DNA of 64,000 bases. Source: Vibrio variabilis (lineage in GTDB: Bacteria; Pseudomonadota; Gammaproteobacteria; Enterobacterales; Vibrionaceae). Below the pieces are notes generated by a model. The model saw only the letters and a program-made list of their open reading frames with translations, was not told the DNA's origin and searched no databases. The stretch is taken from assembly GCF_003263785.1 (NCBI RefSeq), contig NZ_JYJK01000073.1:186001-250000 (forward strand), written 5' to 3'. Shown piece by piece: positions 9,566-18,408 of this stretch; positions within the stretch are counted from its first letter, which is position 1, and the number at the start of each line of letters is the position of its first letter. The translations under genes and the position numbers were made by a program.

Positions 9566-10594
9566 ATGACTACATTGACTATTACTCGTCCTGACGACTG
9601 GCACGTACACCTTCGTGACGGCGACGTTCTTAAAGATACTGTTCGCGATATCAGCCGCTACAACGGCCGCGCACTGATCATGCCAAACACTATCCCACCT
9701 GTCACAGACACAGAAATGGCGCTGGCTTACAAAGCGCGCATTATGGCTGAGCAACCTTCTGAGCAGTTTGAACCTCTAATGGCGTTGTACCTTACTGACA
9801 ACACCACACCAGACGAAATCCGCAAAGCGAAAGCATCTGGCGCAGTTGTGGCAGCAAAACTGTACCCAGCGGGTGCAACCACAAACTCAGATTCTGGCGT
9901 AACGTCCGCAAAGAACATCTACCACGTACTAGAAGCGATGGAAGAAGTGGGCATGCTTCTGCTGGTTCACGGTGAAGTAACCACTCACGAAGTTGATATC
10001 TTCGACCGTGAGAAAGAGTTCCTAGACACCGTTCTTGCTCCTATCGTGAATGACTTCCCGAACCTTAAGATTGTTCTAGAGCACATCACGACAGCAGATG
10101 CGGCAAACTTCGTGAAAAACGCTAACGACAACGTAGCAGCCACCATCACAGCTCACCACCTTCTATACAACCGCAACCACATGCTGGTTGGCGGCATCAA
10201 GCCACACTTCTACTGCCTACCCATTCTTAAGCGCGGCACCCACCAGCAAGCGCTTATCGAAGCAGCAACGAGTGGCAGCAAGAAATTCTTCCTAGGTACA
10301 GACTCAGCGCCACACGCAAAAGGCAAGAAAGAAGCCGCTTGTGGTTGTGCGGGCTCATACACAGCGCACGCTGCGGTTGAGCTTTACACAGAAGTCTTTG
10401 AGCAAGAAGGCAAACTAGAGAACCTAGAAGGTTTCGCAAGCCACAACGGCCCGGACTTCTACGGTCTACCTCGCAACACAGACACTATCACGCTTGAAAA
10501 ATCAGAGTGGAACGTGCCAGAAACCATGCCATTTGGTAGCGACATCGTTGTGCCAATTCGTGGCGGCGAAACAGTAAACTGGAAAGTTAAGTAA
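9566..10594 (+). CDS. pyrC: Dihydroorotase
   Basis: 342 residues, the normal length of the class II bacterial enzyme. It catalyses reversible ring closure of N-carbamoyl-aspartate to dihydroorotate in pyrimidine synthesis (cytoplasmic zinc enzyme). Visible metal ligands are [10 protein letters not shown] near the start (HxH), [18 protein letters not shown] (the lysine that is carboxylated), and [41 protein letters not shown] at 9566 was chosen over the in-frame start at 9551, because GGGAG lies five bases before it and the product then has the family N-terminus [19 protein letters not shown]. Regulation is probably translational through the leader hairpin. A terminator follows. Confidence 0.97.
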   Translation: MTTLTITRPDDWHVHLRDGDVLKDTVRDISRYNGRALIMPNTIPPVTDTEMALAYKARIMAEQPSEQFEPLMALYLTDNTTPDEIRKAKASGAVVAAKLYPAGATTNSDSGVTSAKNIYHVLEAMEEVGMLLLVHGEVTTHEVDIFDREKEFLDTVLAPIVNDFPNLKIVLEHITTADAANFVKNANDNVAATITAHHLLYNRNHMLVGGIKPHFYCLPILKRGTHQQALIEAATSGSKKFFLGTDSAPHAKGKKEAACGCAGSYTAHAAVELYTEVFEQEGKLENLEGFASHNGPDFYGLPRNTDTITLEKSEWNVPETMPFGSDIVVPIRGGETVNWKVK

Positions 10595-10628
10595 GCGTTA
10601 AAAAAACGCCCACGAATACTGGATATGT

Positions 10629-10664
10629 AAGGCTCCCTAATCAATAATGGGAGCCTTATTTTTT
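10629..10664 (+). terminator. Rho-independent terminator of pyrC
   Basis: AAGGCTCCC / GGGAGCCTT perfect 9-base stem followed by ATTTTTT, 35 bases after the pyrC stop. Confidence 0.9.
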
Positions 10665-10688
10665 CAAGCCCAACTGAGATTGCTGTTC

Positions 10689-11015
10689 ATGTCCCAAGAA
10701 GTTGTTATCGTCACTCCATGCCGCGCTGCCTGTAAAAATGAAGGTGGGATCTGCAGCGGATGTCATCGAACCATGGATGAACTTTCGCAGTGGCGTTTTA
10801 TGGATAACGAGCAGCGCCAAGACAAAGTAGAGCAACTCTCTGGCGAGCAATCCACGCACCAATGCCAGCGGTGCGGCGAACCCGCCTATTGTGATATCTC
10901 AGCAGGAAAGTCATCTTGCTGGTGTTTCGAGATAGAAAAGCGTGATACATCAAGTTTGCAAAAATCGGCGACCTGTTTGTGTCGTAAGTGCTTGAGTAAG
11001 CTGCCGTTGAAATAG
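10689..11015 (+). CDS. DUF1289 plus cysteine-rich CWC domain protein
   Basis: 108 residues from ATG at 10689. The N-terminal DUF1289 block is TPCRAACKNEGGICSGCHRTMDEL followed by W and F residues. The C-terminal half is a second cysteine cluster, CQRCGEPAYCD...CWCFE...CLCRKCL, typical of the cysteine-rich CWC family. Twelve or more cysteines arranged in CxxC pairs suggest zinc or iron binding, but the function is not known. An upstream in-frame start at 10647 falls inside the pyrC terminator and is unlikely. Confidence 0.8.
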   Translation: MSQEVVIVTPCRAACKNEGGICSGCHRTMDELSQWRFMDNEQRQDKVEQLSGEQSTHQCQRCGEPAYCDISAGKSSCWCFEIEKRDTSSLQKSATCLCRKCLSKLPLK

Positions 11016-11114
11016 CCATATCCGTCAATATCCTTGATGTACCCCTCCTAGGTTGTTGCAAGCTTGTTAAAAACAAAATAGAGTAAAAGCCCAGCAACAA
11101 AAGGATAATAACAA

Positions 11115-11551
11115 ATGGAATCATTGCTTGAAGGTTTTCCAGTCATCACAGAAATCCCCGTCGCTTGGGGGAAATGGACGCCCTAAATCATGTCAACAAC
11201 GCGGTGTACTTTCGCTATTTTGAAACCGCTCGCCTCGACTACTTCCGTCATATCAGTTTGATGGAAGATATGGCCGTCACCAATGTTGGTCCCGTACTCG
11301 GTGACACCTACTGCCGCTACAAACTGCCTGTTACCTATCCAGATACCCTACTGGTTGGCTCTCGTATTACCGAAGTCAAAGAAGACCGATTCACGATGGA
11401 GTATAAGATTGTCAGCCACAAGCTTAGCAAAGTCACAACAATAGGCAGCGCAACCATTGTGATGTTTGACTTTAACACCAATAAGAAAGGGCTAATTTCT
11501 GAGAAATTGATGAAGGCGATTGAAGAGACACGAAATAAGTCAGCGGGCTAG
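11115..11551 (+). CDS. Acyl-CoA thioesterase, 4HBT/YbgC-like hotdog fold (frameshifted)
   Basis: Restored length 145 residues. Start ATG at 11115 (MESLLEGFPVITEIPVAWGE). The hotdog active-site block follows: MDALNHVNNAVYFRYFETARLDYF, with the catalytic Asp and the HVNN turn of 4-hydroxybenzoyl-CoA thioesterase relatives. The enzyme hydrolyses acyl-CoA thioesters; chain length is unknown. The G run at 11167-11171 is one base short (five G where six restore the frame W-G-E-M-D). Strong terminator downstream. Confidence 0.88.
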
Positions 11552-11566
11552 TTAATAAGTAAATAC

Positions 11567-11618
11567 GACGCCTTTCGTATCAGATAACAACGCTGTTTGA
11601 TACGAAAGGCGTCTTTTT
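11567..11618. terminator. Long stem-loop terminator
   Basis: Perfect 16-base stem (GACGCCTTTCGTATCA at 11567-11582 and its complement at 11598-11613) followed by T5. It ends the thioesterase transcript; the convergent EIIB gene ends 80 bases beyond. Confidence 0.92.
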
Positions 11619-11696
11619 ATCGCTATCAAGAACATTAACGAACTTGGCCGTTTGTGTTTCTAGATAGCGAAACATATTCATCCGAAGGAACAAAAC

Positions 11697-12011
11697 TCAC
11701 TGGTTTTCAGACACATGTTTAACGCGTCTTTCTTCCATCTCTTGCGAGTAGGTATTGGCTTTTACTCCGTAAATAATCTGTATGTGGTGCTCATCAAGTA
11801 TCACCACACCATGCGCTCCGTGATTTTTCAGTGCCTTTTGGTCGACAATGGATGTGTCTTTGAGCGTCAGTCGAAGTCTAGTCGCACACGCACCGGTTTC
11901 GACTAGATTGTTAAGCCCACCAATAGCGCCCATGACAGTGTCGACATCTTGTTCGAGGTTTGGGTTAACTTGGGTTAGTGCTTTTAATATTCGCTTGATG
12001 GTTTGGAGCAT
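11697..12011 (-). CDS. Stand-alone PTS EIIB protein, glucose/sucrose type
   Basis: 104 residues from ATG at 12011 (MLQTIKRILKALTQ). It contains the EIIB signature GGLNNLVETGACATRLRLTLKDTS with the phosphorylatable Cys (C-A-T-R-L-R), then KNHGAHGVVILDEHHIQIIYG. In glucose-type systems this domain is normally fused to the EIIC channel; here it is alone with no IIC or IIA beside it. It could complement a membrane IIC elsewhere or act as a phospho-relay. An upstream in-frame ATG at 12095 would extend into a repeat-like sequence and is less likely. Confidence 0.85.
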   Translation of the reverse strand: MLQTIKRILKALTQVNPNLEQDVDTVMGAIGGLNNLVETGACATRLRLTLKDTSIVDQKALKNHGAHGVVILDEHHIQIIYGVKANTYSQEMEERRVKHVSENQ

Positions 12012-12072
12012 AGTCAACAGCTTGAGTGGGAGACAACTTGGGATTATACCCTTCTTGGGTGTTTTGTCGTAG

Positions 12073-12112
12073 AGCTTCATCTCGTCATTCCGCACTCGAT
12101 GCAGAATCTACT
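12073..12112. repeat. Possible half copy of an intergenic repeat
   Basis: CGTCATTCCG...GATGCAGAATCT resembles one arm of the inverted repeat at 44498-44579 (CGTCATTCCTGCGCAGGCATGAATCT). Only one arm is seen here. Confidence 0.35.
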
Positions 12113-12224
12113 CAACGCTCACACCCAGAGTAAAATAATGGGCTGTCTGTTTGAACAATTTGTTGGTTGCCCACCTCAAAGGCCGGTGCTAACACTTGTA
12201 CACACACCAACAGAGGAATACATC

Positions 12225-12509
12225 ATGGACACTAGAATTCAATTTCGCGTTGATGAAGAAACAAAACGCCTAGCTCAACAAATGGCTGAGAGCCAAGGTC
12301 GCACTCTCAGTGGCGCTTGCCGTGAACTGACTGAACAACTCGCTGAACAACAAAGAAAAACATTATCTCACGATGCATGGCTAACTGAACAAGTAAACCT
12401 AGCATTTGAGAAGATTGACTCAGGAAAATCTGTTTTCGTTGAGCACCAAACTGCTAAATCTCGAATGGAGGAGCGCAAAGCCAGAATCCGTAATCGAGGT
12501 AAGCAATGA
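12225..12509 (+). CDS. RelB/DinJ-like antitoxin
   Basis: 94 residues from ATG at 12225, preceded by AGAGGAAT. The first part, MDTRIQFRVDEETKRLAQQM, is a ribbon-helix-helix DNA-binding segment as in RelB/DinJ antitoxins. The basic C-terminal tail (KSRMEERKARIRNRGKQ) is the expected toxin-binding arm. The stop overlaps the start of the next gene by four bases (ATGA type), the standard arrangement of a type II toxin-antitoxin operon. It would neutralise the downstream toxin and repress its own promoter. Confidence 0.82.
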   Translation: MDTRIQFRVDEETKRLAQQMAESQGRTLSGACRELTEQLAEQQRKTLSHDAWLTEQVNLAFEKIDSGKSVFVEHQTAKSRMEERKARIRNRGKQ

Positions 12510-12785
12510 TTTTATGGGAAGAAGAATCACTTAATGACCGCGGAAAGATCTGTGAGTTTCTCTATGACTTCAACCCTGATACGGCAGAGAAAACTGACAA
12601 CCTCATTGAAGCAAAAGTAGAAAATTTGCCCCGATCAGCCACTTATGGGTCTGCAACGAGACGGCATTCGTGGACGATTACTAATAATTCCTGAGATTTC
12701 GATGATCGTGTCCTATTGGATTGAAAGAGACATTATCCGAATCATGCGCGTGCTCCACCAGAAACAAAAGTTTCCTATGGATTGA
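12506..12785 (+). CDS. ParE/RelE-superfamily toxin (frameshifted)
   Basis: Restored length about 92 residues. Start overlaps the antitoxin. Order: MILWEEESLNDRGKICEFLYDFNPDTAEKTDNLI (helical hairpin), then QPLMGLQRDGIRGRLLIIPEISMIVSYWIERDIIRIMRVLHQKQKFP, the R-x-L/I...Y...I/V-x-R-V-L-H strand pattern of ParE/RelE toxins. Frame is lost in the C4 run at 12629-12632, where one C too many is present; removing it restores the family C-terminus. This is one of two apparent insertions in the window, so a true inactivating mutation is a little more possible than elsewhere. Whether the target is gyrase or the ribosome cannot be told. Confidence 0.8.
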
Positions 12786-12897
12786 TCGCTTCTTCTTGGG
12801 AACTAACATACATTAACACGCAGCACTGACTTCCCCCGCTTTAGCACCTCCCTCCATAAAGTGATAACATCCCCCATCAGAATTACAGAGACACTCT

Positions 12898-13236
12898 ATG
12901 TTTATCCATCATGTAAACGACATCGACTGGTTGGTGATCACCGCCTTTGAAGAATTCAAAACCATGTTTATCGAAGATGCCGGCACTATCCCTTCTTGCT
13001 TTTCTACCACCAGCGAATTGAGCCTGATTGATCAAGCCAAGCGCACCTATGGGTATCTGCCCTCACTCGACGGCGTAGTGACGGATACCGGCACGTTGCA
13101 AAGACCAAACAACGAGGAAGATTTGAACCCCCAACTTGCCTGTCTGGTTGAAGGGCGTGGTCGAGTGTTTATCTATCACGGCGGCTTTGTGGCGTTTGTG
13201 GATGACGAGAAGACCTTTATTACTCGTTTAGATTAA
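12898..13236 (+). CDS. Hypothetical protein
   Basis: 112 residues beginning MFIHHVNDIDWLVITAFEEF. It is acidic, has no signal peptide or membrane segment, and ends with a beta-rich part (LACLVEGRGRVFIYHGGFVAFVDDEKTFITRLD). ACACTCT precedes the ATG; no strong ribosome site. I do not recognise the family. It lies 117 bases upstream of the M14 peptidase gene on the same strand and could be in the same transcript. Confidence 0.6.
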   Translation: MFIHHVNDIDWLVITAFEEFKTMFIEDAGTIPSCFSTTSELSLIDQAKRTYGYLPSLDGVVTDTGTLQRPNNEEDLNPQLACLVEGRGRVFIYHGGFVAFVDDEKTFITRLD

Positions 13237-13352
13237 ACAGCTTCATTGAGTTCTGGAAACCAATTTTGTCACAATCTTCACTTCTCTTCGATTGCCACTG
13301 CGCTTCTTCACCGCTATGCTTTCTCGCACATTAGATGTTGAGAATGGAAACC

Positions 13353-14273
13353 ATGCAAAATAGCTTTCAATACCCTATCGGTACTCCGGGGAAAAAATGG
13401 ACGGATAGCGAAGTCCAACAGTGGCGTGAAAGCACGTCGGTCAAACGTCTTTATAGCGAAGATGTCCTTCCTAAAATCGACGCACTGCGTGAGAGCTTAG
13501 ATGTGGTGCAATACGGCGCGCTTTCTTACGACGAAGCTCGCTTTCCACTGTTTGCTCTTAAAACTCTAAACTGGGATGCAAAAAAACCAACAATTCTCGT
13601 AACGGGTGGCGTACATGGTTATGAGACGTCCGGTGTTCACGGCGCGCTTCAGTTTGCTAAGAACAACGTTCAAGATTACCAAGATGCATTCAATATCGTT
13701 ATCGCACCTTGTGTGAGCCCTTGGGGTTATGAAACCATTAACCGCTGGAATCCTAACGCCGTAGATCCAAACCGTTCGTTCTATCAAAATTCTCCAGCGG
13801 AAGAGTCGGCCAATCTCATGGCGTTTGTGGCGTCGCTAGGCACCGAGATTTGGGCTCACATTGATCTTCATGAGACCACAGATACGGATGAGAGCGAGTT
13901 CCGCCCTGCTCTTGCTGCACGTGACGGCCTTGAATACATTGAAGACAATGTACCTGACGGTTTTTATCTAGTCGGTAACACCGAAAAGCCAGCTGAGGCG
14001 TTTCAAAAACACGTGATTGGCTTTGTTGAGAAAGTGACGCACATTGCGCCGCCTGACGACAATGGCAAAATCATCGGCTCGGATGTGGTGCAGCATGGCG
14101 TAATCAACTATCCGTTGAAAAAGCTTAGCCTTTGCACTGGCATGACGGATTGCGAGTACTCAACCACAACAGAAGTGTATCCAGATAGCCCGAAAGTGAC
14201 TGAACAAGAATGTAATGATGCTCAAGTTGCTGCGGTCGTGGGGGCACTCGATTTCCTACAAACATCGATGTAA
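13353..14273 (+). CDS. M14 family zinc carboxypeptidase-like protein
   Basis: 306 residues from ATG at 13353 (MQNSFQYPIGTPGKKW), with GGAA five bases upstream; in-frame starts at 13335 and 13344 are alternatives. The zinc site is GGVHGYETSG (HxxE) and IDLHETTD (the later His), with a catalytic Glu expected in the CEYSTTTEVYPD segment. SPWGYETINRWNPNAVDPNRSF is the substrate-binding N-R block of M14 enzymes (succinylglutamate desuccinylase / carboxypeptidase group). No signal peptide is seen, so it is probably cytoplasmic. Substrate unknown. A terminator follows at 14285. Confidence 0.85.
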   Translation: MQNSFQYPIGTPGKKWTDSEVQQWRESTSVKRLYSEDVLPKIDALRESLDVVQYGALSYDEARFPLFALKTLNWDAKKPTILVTGGVHGYETSGVHGALQFAKNNVQDYQDAFNIVIAPCVSPWGYETINRWNPNAVDPNRSFYQNSPAEESANLMAFVASLGTEIWAHIDLHETTDTDESEFRPALAARDGLEYIEDNVPDGFYLVGNTEKPAEAFQKHVIGFVEKVTHIAPPDDNGKIIGSDVVQHGVINYPLKKLSLCTGMTDCEYSTTTEVYPDSPKVTEQECNDAQVAAVVGALDFLQTSM

Positions 14274-14284
14274 CGCAAGACTTC

Positions 14285-14311
14285 AAAACCCAAGACTAGC
14301 GCTTGGGTTTT
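14285..14311. terminator. Terminator hairpin after M14 peptidase
   Basis: AAAACCCAAG / CTTGGGTTTT perfect 10-base stem with a 7-base loop, 11 bases after the stop codon. Confidence 0.88.
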
Positions 14312-14458
14312 GCAAATTCACACACAAAAAAACTCACATTTGTAAAACCTGCAACAAAAAACCATCAAACTCTTGGTTATTTATTCTCTCGCACGATAAA
14401 TCACGCTAGGCTATGTAACGACAAATAAAAATCATAATTACAAGGAAGTCGCTCATCT

Positions 14459-15778
14459 ATGACTTATCGTCGCCTATTAGGGCTGGTTACGGCGCTGACA
14501 TGCTCTCTCAATGCCACTCTGGCGCAAGCAGCTTTGCCAACAAGCGTAAAATCACGAATTGACCGTCAAGAGACCCCAGATCAAATCCGCGAGTCCATGG
14601 TGTTACCGTACCTCTTTAGTACCGAAACCATGGGTTTGAACGTGGGTGTCGGCGGAATGATCAAAGGTATTCATCAAGATCAAATGACCATTGGTGGTAC
14701 AGTTTTCGGTGGTGATACGAGCCACGCTATCGCTGGCGGCGTCTGGAACTATATGATCCCCGGCACAGAGCGAGTCTTTTTAAGTGCCTATGGCATGTTT
14801 GGCTATTACCCTCAGCAGAGGGCTTATACAACGGGCACTGAGTCCTATCCACCAGGCTCACCCCTTCCGGGAAGCAACGGCTCTTCAAACGATCAATTTT
14901 TCCAAGCTGACGGCGCTTCCAATTGGTTTGATATCAAAATGGAGTATGTACTTCCGATTGGTGCGACTCGAAATGATGGCCGAGTCGACTACAAAATACG
15001 TAATGGTTTGCTGGTATCTGAGCCGTCTGGTGGCAAAGAGTGGAACCCGCTTGAAAGTGGCTCTACGATCTTTGTGACTCGCCAGTTTAACCGCTATCAA
15101 TCTTTTGAGTTTAACCAAGGCAAGCTCGATGGCACTATTCATGCCATGGAGTTTGGTCTTCTCTATGACAACACGGACTTTGCGCCGAACCCGTCATACG
15201 GTAGCCGCCAATATGTTGCGACCTCTCATGACTGGGGCTGGTTTGAGTCTAAGCAGCAATGGTCATTCAATGAGCTCGATATGAGCAAGTATTTTTCGCT
15301 GGGTAAATCAGATTGGGCTTCGCAACGCGTTATCGCGCTTAACTTCTGGACGGGTATCTCTCCAACATGGGAAGTGAACACCGATCAACAAGGCAACCGT
15401 GTTGTCACCGGCAACCCTCCATACAATGAAGGTGCGACGTTAGGAGGCTTCACACGACTTCGTGGCTACGACAATAACCGTTTCCATGACAAAGCCGTGT
15501 TGTACGGCGCAGCGGAATATCGCTATACCTTGGCTTACAACCCACTTAAAAATGTTTCATGGCTCGATTTCTTACGAGTCGATTGGATCCAGCTTGTTGG
15601 CTTTGTAGAAGTCGGTCGAGTAGGCTCTGCCTATACCGCCAACGAACTCCTCACCGACCTAAAGTACGATGCTGGCGGCTCAGTGCGAGCTTTGATGGCA
15701 GGTCTGGTCGTTCGTGCGGATTTAGCCAAATCTCCAGAGAGCACCAACTTTTGGATCATGGTTGATCATCCTTTTTAA
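14459..15778 (+). CDS. Omp85/BamA-TamA-like outer-membrane barrel without POTRA domains
   Basis: 439 residues. Signal peptide MTYRRLLGLVTALTCSLNATLAQA. The rest alternates polar and hydrophobic residues as in a beta barrel, and the C-terminus ends in Phe (WIMVDHPF), a typical BAM signal. GGFTRLRGYDNNRFHDKAVLYGAAEYRYTL is the L6 (V/I)RG(F/Y) hallmark and following strand of the Omp85 superfamily. There is no room for POTRA domains, since the barrel starts at about residue 45. Omp85-like barrels without POTRAs are known but poorly understood. Monocistronic with a terminator 26 bases beyond the stop. Confidence 0.8.
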   Translation: MTYRRLLGLVTALTCSLNATLAQAALPTSVKSRIDRQETPDQIRESMVLPYLFSTETMGLNVGVGGMIKGIHQDQMTIGGTVFGGDTSHAIAGGVWNYMIPGTERVFLSAYGMFGYYPQQRAYTTGTESYPPGSPLPGSNGSSNDQFFQADGASNWFDIKMEYVLPIGATRNDGRVDYKIRNGLLVSEPSGGKEWNPLESGSTIFVTRQFNRYQSFEFNQGKLDGTIHAMEFGLLYDNTDFAPNPSYGSRQYVATSHDWGWFESKQQWSFNELDMSKYFSLGKSDWASQRVIALNFWTGISPTWEVNTDQQGNRVVTGNPPYNEGATLGGFTRLRGYDNNRFHDKAVLYGAAEYRYTLAYNPLKNVSWLDFLRVDWIQLVGFVEVGRVGSAYTANELLTDLKYDAGGSVRALMAGLVVRADLAKSPESTNFWIMVDHPF

Positions 15779-15803
15779 AGCACATTCTCTCGTATGATGA
15801 CTC

Positions 15804-15832
15804 AAAGACCTCGAACATCGAGGTCTTTTTCT
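15804..15832 (+). terminator. Rho-independent terminator
   Basis: AAAGACCTCG / CGAGGTCTTT 10-base perfect stem, 5-base loop, T5 tail; ends the outer-membrane barrel gene. Confidence 0.92.
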
Positions 15833-16017
15833 AATTCCTCGCAGCCTTTGAGCCGACGCACTTCACATCGTCAGTCACTTTTAAAAAATCGACTATTTCT
15901 ATAAAACCAGCGCTAGTTTGCCCATTGCGACCACTGATAATCTGAGTTCAGAAGATAAAGTAAGACCTACTCATAGGTTTGAAATTGATAATTTTTGAAA
16001 GTTAAACGAGGTAGAAC

Positions 16018-17166
16018 ATGTCTAACGCATTCTATATTCCATCTTTGAACCTTATGGGTGCTGGTTGCCTAGCTGACGCAGTAAAAACGATTGAAAGCCA
16101 CGGTTTTCAAAAAGCCCTAATCGTGACAGACGGCGTTCTAAACAAAATTGGTGCAGTAAATAAGCTGACAACGCTGCTAGATGAAGCGCAAGTTGCCGCT
16201 GTGGTTTACGACGAAACTAAGCCAAACCCAACCATCGAGAACGTGAATGACGGTCTTGTTCTTCTTAAAGAGCACGACTGTGATTGTGTTATTTCTTTCG
16301 GTGGCGGCTCACCGCACGACTGTGCAAAAGGCATTGCGCTACTTGCGACAAACGGCGGCGAAATCAAAGACTACGAAGGTGTAGATGTTTCCAAAAAGCC
16401 TCAACTTCCTCTTATTGCTATCAATACCACGGCTGGCACAGCATCTGAGATGACTCGCTTCTGCATCATCACTGACGAAGCTCGTCACATTAAGATGGCT
16501 ATCGTGGACAAAAACGTCACGCCAATTATCTCAGTGAATGACCCTGAGCTAATGCTAGCGAAACCAGCTTCACTGACCGCAGCAACCGGTATGGACGCAC
16601 TGACTCACGCTATCGAAGCGTACGTATCTATCGCGGCCACCCCTGTTACTGATGCTTCAGCTATCAAGGCCATTGAAATGATTCAAGCTAACCTGCGTGA
16701 AGCAGTGGCAAACGGTGATAACCTAGAAGCGCGTGACAACATGGCATACGCACAGTTTATGGCGGGTATGGCATTTAACAATGCATCTCTTGGCTATGTT
16801 CATGCTATCGCACACCAACTGGGCGGTTTCTACGATCTTCCACACGGCGTATGTAACGCCGTTCTGCTTCCACATGTTCAGCAGTACAACACACAAGTTG
16901 CCCCAGCACGCCTAGCAGATGTGGCGCGCGCGATGGGTGTTGATACAGCGGGTATGAGTGATGAGCAAGCAGCAAACGCCGGTTTGGACGCGATTCGTCA
17001 GCTTTCTAAAGACGTTAGCATTCCAGCAGGCCTCGAAGCGCTTGGTGTTAAGCGCGACGACTTCGACGTACTAGCTGAAAACGCACTCAAAGATGCCTGC
17101 GGTTTCACTAACCCGAAACAAGCCACCCATGATGAGATTGTTGGTATTCTAGCCGCCGCTCTATAA
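16018..17166 (+). CDS. yiaY: Iron-containing alcohol dehydrogenase, YiaY type
   Basis: 382 residues, the length of YiaY/FucO/AdhB-type enzymes. NAD-binding region [17 protein letters not shown] (residues about 96-112), [17 protein letters not shown] (about 138-154), and the iron ligands in [29 protein letters not shown], with His of HAIAHQ and LPHG conserved. It oxidises short primary alcohols or reduces the matching aldehydes with NAD(H). ATG at 16018 has GAGGTAGAAC before it. An AraC-family gene follows on the same strand after a terminator and is likely its local regulator (inference). Confidence 0.92.
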   Translation: MSNAFYIPSLNLMGAGCLADAVKTIESHGFQKALIVTDGVLNKIGAVNKLTTLLDEAQVAAVVYDETKPNPTIENVNDGLVLLKEHDCDCVISFGGGSPHDCAKGIALLATNGGEIKDYEGVDVSKKPQLPLIAINTTAGTASEMTRFCIITDEARHIKMAIVDKNVTPIISVNDPELMLAKPASLTAATGMDALTHAIEAYVSIAATPVTDASAIKAIEMIQANLREAVANGDNLEARDNMAYAQFMAGMAFNNASLGYVHAIAHQLGGFYDLPHGVCNAVLLPHVQQYNTQVAPARLADVARAMGVDTAGMSDEQAANAGLDAIRQLSKDVSIPAGLEALGVKRDDFDVLAENALKDACGFTNPKQATHDEIVGILAAAL

Positions 17167-17202
17167 GACCATTTAGAGCAACAATTTCGAGTCACATCTC
17201 AG

Positions 17203-17238
17203 AACTGCAGGTAAAACGATTGCCTGCAGTTTTGTTTT
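17203..17238 (+). terminator. Rho-independent terminator of yiaY
   Basis: AACTGCAGG / CCTGCAGTT 9-base stem with an 11-base loop, followed by TTGTTTT. Confidence 0.88.
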
Positions 17239-17335
17239 ATAAATGGCGAGAGATTAACTAACACAGATCAATGTTGTGCTATTTTCTCCTGTCTATTATG
17301 GGATTCACCCTCGTAATAGGAGCAAAGCACCACTC

Positions 17336-18194
17336 ATGCACACGTTAAGCAACTTTAGTCGCATCGCAGAGCGAGAGTATGCCCTGAGCGCAGGTCAAAT
17401 CAATTTGCTCTATTACGACCTCCCAAAAGACTTTCACGACGAATACCGTTCATACGAAGCCCCTCGCCTTTGCACCATCCTTGAGGGGCTAAATCTGTAA
17501 AAGTTAATCAGTCAGAAGCGTTTAAATATCAGAGCGATGAATTCGTATTGTTGCCGCCGAACTCTAATATCCATATGAAGATGCCGGAGTATACCAAGGC
17601 ATTGGTGTATGAGTTCACGGAACCACTGATCGAGAAAGTCGCGCAGCGAGTCTCCGACTATTTAGAATTCGATACCTCTCAATCATTCGATTCACAAGGT
17701 TTTGTTGTTAACCCGATTGAGAAGCGGGTTGATGCTCTACATGGGAGAATGCAAGATATCCTTCGTGAGCAAGAAACTGGAATGGATTTTTTGATTGACC
17801 TAACAGGTCAAGAGTTAGTGTTTGAGCTTCTTCGTAATAACGCCTGTCACAGCATCATCAATGGCAATCAATCACATCCAATTAAGCGCGCGATACGATT
17901 AATGAACTCTCAGGAGGGCATGCAATTATCGCTGTCTCAGGTTGCGGAAGAAGTGGGATTGTCGCTGTCGAGCTTCTCACAGAAGTTCAAGCTAATGACG
18001 GAACAAAACCCGAAGCAGTACTTAACGCAACTGCGTTTAAAGGCGGCGAAGCGACATTTAACCTCGATGTCTGTCACCGACGCAGCTACGAGACAGGTTA
18101 TGACAATATCTCTCACTTTATTCGTTTGTTCAAAAACGAGTTTGGTCAAACGCCTAAGCAGTTTCAGCGCTCGATAATGACTCGGCTAAACTAA
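17336..18194 (+). CDS. AraC family transcriptional regulator (two frameshifts)
   Basis: Restored length 286 residues. The N-terminal sensor domain runs from MHTLSNFSRIAEREYALSAG through LLPPNSNIHMKMPEYTKALVYEF. The C-terminal tandem HTH includes LSLSQVAEEVGLSLSSFSQKFKLMTEQNPKQYLTQLRLKAAKRHL and, after repair, AAYETGYDNISHFIRLFKNEFGQTPKQFQ, the AraC signature. One G is missing in the G4 run at 17485-17488 and one T near 18087. The gene follows yiaY on the same strand, a pairing common in vibrios, so control of the dehydrogenase is plausible but not shown. Confidence 0.88.
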
Positions 18195-18195
18195 G

Positions 18196-18396
18196 TCATT
18201 GAAAAGAGAACGGCTCCCTAGGGAGCCGTTGTTTTGCCTGATTCTTGCTTGGTTTCATCATCCTGCATCTTGGGTTTGATCCGAGCCTACGAAACTCAAA
18301 CCATAAAGCCATCGATGCCGCTCCAATCAAATAAGCCAGTATAAAACTGCGATCATCCATGACACACATCTCGACGATATCTAGTGTGTCTTCCAC
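18196..18396 (-). CDS. Possible small inner-membrane protein
   Basis: 66 residues from GTG at 18396, with GAGGTGAG just upstream and only 12 bases after the stop of the outer-membrane protein gene on the same strand. It has one hydrophobic segment, DRSFILAYLIGAASMALWFEF, and a basic C-terminus. The 3' end runs through the AraC terminator hairpin, which argues against it. I recognise no family. Real coding status is uncertain. Confidence 0.35.
   Translation of the reverse strand: MEDTLDIVEMCVMDDRSFILAYLIGAASMALWFEFRRLGSNPRCRMMKPSKNQAKQRLPREPFSFQ
18209..18234. terminator. Terminator hairpin after AraC gene
   Basis: AACGGCTCCC-TA-GGGAGCCGTT, a perfect palindrome of 22 bases, followed by GTTTT on the plus strand. 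Confidence 0.85.
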
Positions 18397-18408
18397 GATC
18401 TCACCTCA

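Noticed and set aside
9455..9754. Minus-strand frame over the pyrC leader
   Set aside because: Overlaps the well-supported pyrC start and leader; composition is that of a shadow frame.
12003..12224. Upstream extension of the antitoxin
   Set aside because: The region holds a repeat-like arm and the EIIB promoter side; ATG at 12225 has the ribosome site and the family start.
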